A DNA stretch of 44,163 bases from contig ONCJ01000022.1 in the NCBI GenBank assembly GCA_900316295.1, positions 1 to 44,163 on the forward strand, in the 5' to 3' direction. The translations under genes and the position numbers were made by a program. Origin of the DNA: an uncultured Prevotella sp. (GTDB lineage: Bacteria > Bacteroidota > Bacteroidia > Bacteroidales > Bacteroidaceae). The notes under the pieces were generated by a model. The model saw only the letters and a program-made list of their open reading frames with translations. It did no database searches and was not told the origin of the DNA. Positions 1-6,172 of the stretch are shown here, one piece after another. The stretch's first letter is position 1; each line of letters opens with the position of its first letter.

Positions 1-1
1 G

Positions 2-85
2 GATAAGACTCCTATCAAGGAACTCTTTACCAAGGAACCTGAGTATGTTGCAGATGATGGTCAATTGACTCTTAATTTTATTTAG
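2..85 (+). CDS. 3' end of an unidentified protein (partial)
   Basis: An open frame enters from the left edge and ends at TAG 83-85, giving 27 residues that finish in LTLNFI. It ends 9 bp before the HxlR-family regulator on the same strand. HxlR regulators often sit beside the redox gene they control, so it could be a target of the next gene, but the fragment is too short to recognise a family. Confidence 0.5.
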   Translation, partial: DKTPIKELFTKEPEYVADDGQLTLNFI

Positions 86-94
86 TGGACACTA

Positions 95-475
95 GTGATG
101 GCAGATATTAATGCGGAGTATTTGGCTTGTCCCATCCGGCAGGTCATTAGTCGTTTCGGCGACAAGTGGTCTTTGCTCGTGTTATTCCTATTGAACAGGA
201 GTGAAAGGCAACGGGTAGGCGACCAAGGGTCGGGAATGACGGGTGTGTTGCGTTTCAACGAGATGCGCCGTTTCATGACGGACTGTTCCCAGAAGATGCT
301 CTCTCAGACGCTGAAGAACCTGGAGCAGAGCCATTTGGTGCATCGAGAGGTTTTCCCAGAGGTTCCCCCTCGGGTGGAGTATTCGCTGACGGAAACAGGC
401 CGCTCATTGATGCCTGCCCTCTCAGCCCTCATCGAATGGGGAAAAGAGCATTTTGATGAAGTGGTAACAGATTAA
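95..475 (+). CDS. HxlR-family winged-helix transcriptional regulator
   Basis: Small cytoplasmic DNA-binding protein of 126 residues (125 if the ATG at 98 is used rather than GTG 95). HxlR hallmarks are visible: a Cys-Pro-Ile near residue 12, [12 protein letters not shown], a winged helix with RFNEMRR and [13 protein letters not shown], then [12 protein letters not shown] and a C-terminal LIEWG. Family members usually dimerise and respond to electrophile or redox stress through the N-terminal Cys; that role is inferred. The stretch at about residues 35-50 ([15 protein letters not shown]) looks like an extra segment between helix 2 and the RFNE helix, where most members have only a few residues. 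The acetyltransferase start lies 4 bp downstream, so the two are probably co-transcribed. Confidence 0.88.
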   Translation: MMADINAEYLACPIRQVISRFGDKWSLLVLFLLNRSERQRVGDQGSGMTGVLRFNEMRRFMTDCSQKMLSQTLKNLEQSHLVHREVFPEVPPRVEYSLTETGRSLMPALSALIEWGKEHFDEVVTD

Positions 476-479
476 GACT

Positions 480-1049
480 ATGACCATACAAGAGTTTCGT
501 GACTACATGGCATCGGGCAAGCCTGTCATAGGCGGCTCGGATGTCCACATGATGTTCCATCAGTTGTCTCAGGAGGCATTGAAGATAACGGCTGAGATTA
601 ACGGCAGTTATCATTCTCCCGAGGAACTTCACACTTTGCTGGAGCAACTCTGGGGACGTGAGGTGCCCAAGACGGTAGGCATGTTCCCGCCGTTTCATAC
701 CGATTGCGGTAAGAACACCGTCGTTGGTGAACGCGTGTTCATCAATATGGGCTGCAAGTTTCAGGATCAGGGAGGCATTACCATCGATGAGGGTGCACTC
801 ATTGGCCATAATGTAGTGCTGGCCACCATCAACCACGACCTTGACCCAGCCAAGCGCCAAAGCATGTCGTATGCCCCCATCCATATCGGTAAGAATGTGT
901 GGATAGGAGCCAATTCGACTGTTCTTGCTGGCGTGACCATCGGCGATGGAGCCGTAGTGGCCGCTGGTGCCGTGGTTACAAAAGATGTAGAGCCGAACAC
1001 AATTGTTGGCGGTGTACCAGCCAAGTTGATTAAAAAGATAGAAGTGTGA
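480..1049 (+). CDS. Maltose/galactoside O-acetyltransferase-like protein (left-handed beta-helix)
   Basis: 189 residues. Family proteins transfer acetyl from acetyl-CoA to a sugar hydroxyl in the cytoplasm. The N-terminal about 60 residues form the Maa/NodL cap; from about residue 75 there are imperfect hexapeptide repeats ([35 protein letters not shown]) typical of a left-handed beta-helix. The catalytic His is expected in ATINHDLDP. The C-terminus [12 protein letters not shown] is the standard ending of LacA/Maa/NodL proteins. It starts 4 bp after the HxlR stop. The true substrate is unknown; sugar or Nod-factor-like acetyl acceptors are equally possible. Confidence 0.9.
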   Translation: MTIQEFRDYMASGKPVIGGSDVHMMFHQLSQEALKITAEINGSYHSPEELHTLLEQLWGREVPKTVGMFPPFHTDCGKNTVVGERVFINMGCKFQDQGGITIDEGALIGHNVVLATINHDLDPAKRQSMSYAPIHIGKNVWIGANSTVLAGVTIGDGAVVAAGAVVTKDVEPNTIVGGVPAKLIKKIEV

Positions 1050-1097
1050 ACTGATAAATCGTAATTTAGCGTTCCGATTACTAAGAAACAGAACATA

Positions 1098-1212
1098 TAA
1101 ATTCCAATTTATGTGCGAGCCGAGAGCAGAGCCCGCTCAACCTTTTGTCGCTTGTTCCCGAAGGGGCTCAAGAAGCTTGCTTGAGTAATGCCGAGGCGAA
1201 GCCAGAAATCGG
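1098..1212. repeat. Intergenic palindrome-bearing element
   Basis: The gap between the acetyltransferase and GNAT genes holds no convincing ORF. It contains a near-perfect palindrome at 1167-1185, CTCAAG-AAGCTTG-CTTGAG. Its reverse complement shares the 13-mer CTCAAGCAAGCTT with the hairpin segment beside the bspA stop at 25804-25859, so both may be degenerate copies of one dispersed element. Confidence 0.4.
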
Positions 1213-1238
1213 ATAAAATCTATTTAATGAATAATTAA

Positions 1239-1850
1239 ATGATGATTGAGATAAAGAATGCACGGAAAGAACAATCTCCTGACATTGCGCGGCTGATTAT
1301 GACGGCAATGACAGACGACTGCTGCCTGCATTTTTGTGGAGTGGGGTATGGGCTGGAGGACTTCCGGGGGATGATGACCATGCTCGTGGAGCGTGAAGAC
1401 TCGCAATATAGTTACCATAATACGTTGGTGGCCATGGATGGAGATTGGTTGGTCGGGATTGCTGTCAGTTATGATGGCGGTCGCTTACATGAACTTCGAC
1501 AGGCTTTCGTCGAAGCCGCAAAGGCGTGCATCGGTAAGGATCATTCGGGAATGGACGATGAGACGCAGGCAGGCGAACTCTATCTCGACTCGCTGGCCGT
1601 GCTGCCCGACTATCGCCGTCAAGGCATTGCCCGGCGACTGCTGAAAGCCACTAAGGAGAAAGCAGACCGTATGGGGCTGCCCTGTGTGGGATTGCTGGTT
1701 GACAAGGGAAATCCGGCTGGCGAGGCTCTTTACGTCTCCGTCGGCTTCCGTTATGTGAACGACAACTTGTGGGGTGGCCACCCGATGAAACATTTGACTT
1801 TGTCGAATTCCTCCGCGCTCGGAAGACTTGGCGATGGAAATCATAAATAG
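1239..1850 (+). CDS. GNAT-family N-acetyltransferase
   Basis: 203 residues starting at tandem ATGs (1239 and 1242). The acetyl-CoA pyrophosphate loop is seen as YRRQGIARRLL, preceded by the beta-4 strand LYLDSLAVLPD, with the ALYVSVGFRYV element typical of a GNAT C-terminus. Substrate unknown. The last about 18 residues (from LTLSNSSALGR on) are encoded by a 41-bp repeat at 1793-1833 that also occurs inverted inside the next gene, so the native C-terminus has probably been replaced or extended. The stop at 1850 lies 7 bp before the esterase start, consistent with an operon. Confidence 0.88.
   Translation: MMIEIKNARKEQSPDIARLIMTAMTDDCCLHFCGVGYGLEDFRGMMTMLVEREDSQYSYHNTLVAMDGDWLVGIAVSYDGGRLHELRQAFVEAAKACIGKDHSGMDDETQAGELYLDSLAVLPDYRRQGIARRLLKATKEKADRMGLPCVGLLVDKGNPAGEALYVSVGFRYVNDNLWGGHPMKHLTLSNSSALGRLGDGNHK
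1793..1833 (+). repeat. 41-bp dispersed repeat, copy A (inside the GNAT 3' end)
   Basis: The core TCGAATTCCT-C-CGCGCTC, followed by GGAAGA and TTG, matches the reverse complement of 2055-2095 at about 35 of 41 positions by eye. It encodes the C-terminal residues of the GNAT protein. Confidence 0.7.
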
Positions 1851-1857
1851 AATATAT

Positions 1858-2523
1858 ATGTATAAGATATTATTCCTCCATGGTTTCTTTGCCAGCGGCC
1901 AATGTGTACCGGCTGTGGCATTGCGCGATGCTTTCAAGGGTCGTGCGGAGGTGATCACTCCAGATTTGCCCATACATCCGAAGGACGCCATCAGTTTTAT
2001 TCGGGAGCTGATTGAAACAGAAATGACGAACAAGCGAGAGAAGAGTGAGGCTTGCATCAACTCTTCCGAGCGCGTAGGAATTCGAAGAAGTCAAAAGCCC
2101 GCCCTCTTGGTGGGCAACAGTTGCGGGGCGTTCTATGCGCAGATGCTGGCTTCCGAAATAGGCATTCCAGCCTTGCTCGGCAATCCCCATTTCAAAATGA
2201 CGGAGTTCCTGCGTGAGCGCATCGGCAGGCACCAATACAAGTCGCCTCGTAAAGACGGCAAACAAGACTTCACGATCGACGAGGCTTTGATTGAGGAATT
2301 TGCTGACGTGGAAGCCACGCAATTTGAGTCATGCAATCCGCTCTACAAAGACCGCGTCTGGGGCTTGTTTGGCGAGCAGGACACGCTGGCTCACTTCGAA
2401 CCGCTCTTCTTGGAGCACTACGAAAGGAGTTTCCATTTTCCAGGCGGTCATACGCCCACGGCTGATGAAGTGCGCACGTGGTATGTGCCGTTGGCAGAGA
2501 AGATGTTGATTGAATTTAAATAA
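1858..2523 (+). CDS. YqiA-like alpha/beta-hydrolase (esterase)
   Basis: The start is placed at ATG 1858 (MYKILFLHGFF), 7 bp after the GNAT stop; an in-frame ATG at 1828 would overlap GNAT and add an unrelated 10 residues. This gives 221 residues. Alpha/beta-hydrolase features: oxyanion strand LFLHGFFASG, nucleophile elbow GNSCG with Ser88, acidic residue in FGEQDTLAHF, and His in FPGGHTPT. The YqiA/UPF0227 group contains small cytoplasmic esterases acting on short acyl or CoA-type esters; the substrate here is unknown. Residues about 56-79 look like an insertion ahead of the nucleophile strand, and most of it is encoded by the 41-bp repeat copy at 2055-2095. It stays in frame and all catalytic residues remain. 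Confidence 0.82.
   Translation: MYKILFLHGFFASGQCVPAVALRDAFKGRAEVITPDLPIHPKDAISFIRELIETEMTNKREKSEACINSSERVGIRRSQKPALLVGNSCGAFYAQMLASEIGIPALLGNPHFKMTEFLRERIGRHQYKSPRKDGKQDFTIDEALIEEFADVEATQFESCNPLYKDRVWGLFGEQDTLAHFEPLFLEHYERSFHFPGGHTPTADEVRTWYVPLAEKMLIEFK
2055..2095 (-). repeat. 41-bp dispersed repeat, copy B (inside the esterase gene)
   Basis: Reverse complement of copy A at 1793-1833, with six mismatches by eye. It lies in frame within the esterase and encodes the SSERVGIRRSQ segment of its extra loop. The two copies form a widely spaced inverted repeat (about 220 bp between them). Confidence 0.7.
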
Positions 2524-2567
2524 AACCAGATAACTATATTATTCTAGTTCATTTCAATGAAAACGAC

Positions 2568-2575
2568 TATCTTTG
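2568..2575 (+). promoter_or_regulatory. Putative -7 box upstream of the yjbR-like gene
   Basis: TATCTTTG fits the Bacteroidota consensus TAnnTTTG and lies 68 bp before the ATG at 2643. No clear TTTG -33 box is seen. Confidence 0.5.
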
Positions 2576-2642
2576 TGCCCAGATATGCATAAGATACCCT
2601 TTGGTGACATATGATTACTTTTTCAACAGATAGAAGAATAAG

Positions 2643-2984
2643 ATGAATATAGAGGATTTTCGTGAGTACTGCCTGTCGTTGGGTTCAGACGTGGAAGAGA
2701 AATTACCTTTCACAGCTTTCCAGTATGCTTCTAGTGTTTTGGTTTTTTACGTGCATGGTCACATGTTTTCTTTTTTCGATTGCGATAAGTTCAGCATAGT
2801 CACTCTCAAATGTCAACCAGATCGGATTGAAGAACTGAAAGCAAAGTATAGTTGCATTGGCAAACCATTCAATCTGTCAACTAAGTATTGGATAGGTGTA
2901 GACGCAAATACAGCTCCCGATGCACTCCTTCAGGAACTTACACGCAACTCTTACGAGATTGTAAAAGCAAAATACAAGAAATAA
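2643..2984 (+). CDS. MmcQ/YjbR-family protein
   Basis: 113 residues. The pattern matches the MmcQ/YjbR family: FREYCLSLGSDVEEKLPF at the N-terminus, then a strand VFYVHGHMFSFFDCD, the IVTLKCQPDRIEELK segment, a YWIGVD element (YjbR-type W-x-x-V) and a C-terminal helix LTRNSYEIVKAKYKK. The fold is related to a DNA-binding-type double-wing domain, but the biochemical role is not established. It stands alone, with its own putative promoter at 2568. Confidence 0.8.
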   Translation: MNIEDFREYCLSLGSDVEEKLPFTAFQYASSVLVFYVHGHMFSFFDCDKFSIVTLKCQPDRIEELKAKYSCIGKPFNLSTKYWIGVDANTAPDALLQELTRNSYEIVKAKYKK

Positions 2985-3159
2985 AAATTGACATACGCAA
3001 ATTTTATCTTCAGGCATTTGTCAAAAGACAAATATTTTTGCTTCTGTGCTCATATTTTTAGCAAAGCATAATGATTTCTACTGAATAATCGCTATCTTTG
3101 TACCCAATATCAATATAGAGTAATGTATAATATGGAAGGTAAAGATTTCAGGTACACAG

Positions 3160-3300
3160 GTGATCGTTCCTCATATTCATTATTATTCCAATAAGAATGG
3201 AATATCAAAAGCAAATTTCGTAGATATGATAAAAAAGGGCAACTGTCCTACAGCAAAAGTACATATTCAATTAATTGATTATCAAATTGCAAATCATTAA
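3160..3300 (+). pseudogene. Short open frame, possible remnant of a small gene
   Basis: From GTG 3160 to TAA 3298-3300 the frame encodes 46 residues beginning VIVPHIHYYSNKNG and continuing with KANFVDMIKKGNC. The frame is open back to 3124, with no ATG. The ATG at 3123 opens a different frame (MYNMEGKDFRYTG) that stops early, as if one base were lost between the two. The -7 box at 3093-3100 lies just upstream. I do not recognise the protein; it may be a broken small protein or noise. Confidence 0.3.
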
Positions 3301-3559
3301 TACATCAATATTTGTATCTTAAATGAGATATTAGTTTAGGTTATAGATATTTAATATGGGTATAAACTAAACCAAAGGGTTGCGCTATCAAACAGAATAA
3401 TTGGCTTCTCTTTCTTTTGGACGGCAATCATATCTCATATATAGAGTTATATGCGTGTATTTTGCTTCCAAATTCGATAAAATTGTCAATTTGGAAATAA
3501 AATTCTATAAAACAGAGTGATTTTAGGCAAAAACAGCTCAAAGCTAATATTTTTTTTAT

Positions 3560-3567
3560 TATATTTG
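3560..3567 (+). promoter_or_regulatory. Putative -7 box for the abiE remnant
   Basis: TATATTTG, matching TAnnTTTG, 17 bp before the abiEi ATG at 3585. A short leader is expected. Confidence 0.5.
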
Positions 3568-3584
3568 CACCAAAATTACTCAGT

Positions 3585-4242
3585 ATGACATTACAAAAGT
3601 GGATTGAAGATAGAGCTATTCATGGTTTTCCTACGTTTTCTGTACTCTCCAGGCTATGTTCAAATAAGACTATAGCCAGTGTATATAGAGGGTATTACGT
3701 TATTATTCCTACTCAATATGTGTTGCGTGGATCTGTGCCAGCAACCTATTATATTGATCAGTTAATGTCGTATCTGCAAAAGCTAAGCGTCGGGTCGTCT
3801 CTACTCGTAATGTGACCATTGATTGGTATTATCGGGATGGACTGCCAGAGGAAGCTCTGATTACAAAGAATTCAGAGACGGGAACTATCCGCATATCTAA
3901 TCCTCTTTTAACAGCCGCAGACCTTGTGCAATATCAGCAACATGTAGGCGGATTGTCACGAGTCGCCACCATACTTGAAGAACTTTCAGAGCAGATTGAC
4001 ATTAATAAGCAGTTTGCGCCACTTGCAACTTATGTGAAAAAGGTTGTATGGCAACGACTTGGCTATATACTTGAAAATGTTGTCGGGGAAAAGAAGTTAG
4101 CAGATAAATTGTATGAACAGCTTCGTACATCATCGGGTTATTTCAAATATCAACCTTTGAGTACATCGGCAGAAGATAATCCATCTGTCAGAGACAGCCG
4201 GTGGAAGATAAAAACGTAGAAATAGAAACAGACGATATATGA
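3585..4242 (+). pseudogene. abiEi-type antitoxin/regulator, multiply broken
   Basis: The AbiEi family is a winged-helix antitoxin that represses its own operon and counters AbiEii. Two frames cover it: 3585-3815 (MTLQKWIEDRAIHGFPTFS, then VYRGYYVIIPTQYV and YYIDQLMSYLQK) and the frame running through 3812-4219 (WYYRDGLPEEALI, LTAADLVQYQQHVGGLSR). Three lesions are inferred from the usual layout: loss of most of the winged helix after FPTFS; loss of about 25-30 residues with a frame change near 3775-3800; and a missing base in the A-run near 4215. Restoring that base would continue the frame as NVEIETDDI and end at TGA 4240-4242, which overlaps the abiEii ATG at 4239 as in intact AbiE operons. 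Function is almost certainly lost. Confidence 0.75.
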
Positions 4243-4586
4243 TTAACAGAACAGCGATACAACAGTGGAGCGAGTATGCTCCATGGATAGATAATGCACA
4301 GATAGAGCAAGACCTGATTATATGTCGTGCCTTGGTTGCCATCTTCAGCGATGAGTTCTTGGCGTCGCAGTTAGCATTCCGTGATGGTACGGCCTTACAT
4401 AAACTCTATCTTTCACCCCAGCCACGTTATAGCGAAGACATTGATTTGGTTCAGATTGCTCCTGGACCAATTAAGCCAATCATGTATAGATTAAGTGAAG
4501 TTCTGAACTGGTTAACAGACAGAGTAACTAAGCTTCCAGGAAGGGTTAGCTTTGAAACAGGAGAATATCAATCTTGGTACTTCTAG
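4239..4586 (+). pseudogene. abiEii-type nucleotidyltransferase toxin, truncated
   Basis: AbiEii/MenT toxins are nucleotidyltransferases of about 270-300 residues. Here only about 90 recognisable residues remain: QIEQDLIICRALVAIFSDEF, then FRDGTALHKLYL, then RYSEDIDLVQI. The motif normally reads G-G-T-A-L-H; here the first Gly is Asp, which lies in the nucleotide-binding signature. After about residue 85 the family pattern stops and the frame closes at 4586. The rest of the toxin domain is absent and the following sequence belongs to another gene's 3' end, so a deletion is inferred. Start ATG 4239 fits the ATGA overlap with the antitoxin remnant. Confidence 0.75.
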
Positions 4587-4665
4587 GTTTATGATCACGC
4601 CTACAGGAAAGTACATCAATAAGTATAATATGACAATATCTAAAGAACTAGCAGAATATGAATAA
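4561..4665 (+). pseudogene. 3' stub of a lost gene preceding the DUF262 pair
   Basis: In a different frame from the abiEii remnant, 4561-4665 encodes a tail (ENINLGTSRFMITPTG, then KYINKYNMTISKELAEYE) ending at TAA 4663-4665. Its stop overlaps the ATG of the first DUF262 gene (4658) by 8 nt, an arrangement typical of translationally coupled operons. The simplest reading is that a deletion joined the middle of abiEii to the last about 34 codons of a gene that once headed the DUF262 operon. I cannot identify the lost protein from this tail. Confidence 0.4.
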
Positions 4666-6169
4666 TTTGACGTTATCAATAACTACTATAGGTGATTTAC
4701 TCCTTCGTCAAACCATAACTATAACGGATAACGGGGAGCCAATCAAAGGCGTAAAATTGTGTGTGCCTATTTATCAACGTCCATACAAATGGACTGCTCG
4801 TAATGCCATTCAATTGCTTGATGATATTATTGATGCAAAGAATAGCAACAAAGAAAGATACAGAGTCGGCACACTTATCCTTCATAAAGTAAAGGGTAAG
4901 AACCTATATGATATTGTTGATGGTCAGCAACGAACAATAACTTTCTCACTTCTTCTAACAGCATTAGGAGAAAAAGGTATAGAGTTCTTGCAACAGAAGA
5001 TATATGATAATGAACACAATAACCATAACATTGCTAACAATTATAATGCACTTTACCGAAGGGTTGGATTAAAATCTGAGGAAAGCGAGTCAGCTATAGA
5101 ACATCAACGAGAAATGGAACGTCTTAAGGAGTACATTGAGAATAGGTGTGAGTTGATAGTTGTGATAACCTCCGATGTATCAGAAGCGTTCCAATTCTTT
5201 GATTCTCAAAATGCTCGAGGTAAGGCTCTTTACCCTCATGATTTACTGAAAGCGTACCATCTTCGTGAAATGAATGACATTGGTGAGGATGAAACAGAAA
5301 AGATAGTCAAAGATTGGGAGCAGGTTTCGCAAAGCGGTTTAGCTGATTTCTTTGGAAATTACCTATATCGTATCAAAGAATGGGTAAGTGGCAATAAGGC
5401 AAATGTTTTGAATGAACATAACATTTATATGTTTAAAGGTATTACGCGTTCGGCAAGAACACCTTATGCCCAATTCTATAAGAGTGCATATTGCTATGCT
5501 GATATGGTCAACTCTTCTGCAATGCCCTTTGTTTCTGGAACTCGAAATGTAAATGCGTTCCAATTGGACACTCCTATAATTGCTGGAAAACCGTTCTTTG
5601 AATATACAAAACACTACTATAATATACTCAAGGATATTCAGAACAACAATAAGTATGAGGGGTTCTATATCAATGATAATATTATAGTTAAAACTCTGGA
5701 TCAATATTTCAAAAAAGGAATAGGTAATGGCATAGCACGTCTGATGTTTGACACCTCTGTTCTACTTTACGTAGATAGATTCTGCCCAGAAACATATCCG
5801 ACGAAAGAAGATATGGAACTATTTGAACAATTTGTTATATATGCATTCATTTGGGCTTATTCATTGAGAGCGCAATACACTAACCTCGGTTGGCTTTCTG
5901 CACAGAATTATATTATGGGGTGGAGTGATAAGATTAATACATTCAATATGTATAAGCTGATTGCTAAACAAGACACGCCAGCCTCTTTACTAAGTGCTTT
6001 GGCAGATAAACTTAATCCTCTTTCAAATGAAGACATTAAAGATGGTTGGGCGCAGGAATGCTATGAGTATAGTGGCAATGGTGAAATATTGAAAAATCTG
6101 AAGGATGAAATAGATGGTGTGTATAAAAACTATCTGTATTTCTTCCAAACAAAAGGTTTCTATAAATAA
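4658..6169 (+). CDS. DUF262 (GmrSD-type N-terminal domain) protein, first of a pair
   Basis: 503 residues. The DUF262 domain (ParB/Srx-like fold, NTP-dependent in GmrSD) occupies about residues 10-200: LCVPIYQRPYKWT, YDIVDGQQRTITFSLLL with the signature DGQQR, and FDSQNARGKALYPHDLLKAY. The C-terminal 300 residues are helix-rich, and I see no HNH or DUF1524 motif. Family members act in modified-cytosine-dependent (type IV) restriction and other phage defence. The next gene, 3 bp downstream, encodes a second DUF262 protein that does carry an HNH-like end, so a heteromeric split system is plausible. The gene is AT-rich compared with chromosomal neighbours, which suggests transfer. Confidence 0.85.
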   Translation: MNNLTLSITTIGDLLLRQTITITDNGEPIKGVKLCVPIYQRPYKWTARNAIQLLDDIIDAKNSNKERYRVGTLILHKVKGKNLYDIVDGQQRTITFSLLLTALGEKGIEFLQQKIYDNEHNNHNIANNYNALYRRVGLKSEESESAIEHQREMERLKEYIENRCELIVVITSDVSEAFQFFDSQNARGKALYPHDLLKAYHLREMNDIGEDETEKIVKDWEQVSQSGLADFFGNYLYRIKEWVSGNKANVLNEHNIYMFKGITRSARTPYAQFYKSAYCYADMVNSSAMPFVSGTRNVNAFQLDTPIIAGKPFFEYTKHYYNILKDIQNNNKYEGFYINDNIIVKTLDQYFKKGIGNGIARLMFDTSVLLYVDRFCPETYPTKEDMELFEQFVIYAFIWAYSLRAQYTNLGWLSAQNYIMGWSDKINTFNMYKLIAKQDTPASLLSALADKLNPLSNEDIKDGWAQECYEYSGNGEILKNLKDEIDGVYKNYLYFFQTKGFYK

Positions 6170-6172
6170 TAA

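Larger units (their letters stand above)
2985..3584. other. 600-bp AT-rich intergenic region at the left edge of the island
   Basis: No long ORF. It holds a -7 box TATCTTTG at 3093-3100, an open frame of about 46 codons (3160-3300, listed separately), and then about 280 bp of very AT-rich sequence before the abiEi promoter. Nothing here resembles a tRNA or an attachment site. Base composition shifts to AT-rich from here to about 10293. Confidence 0.5.
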
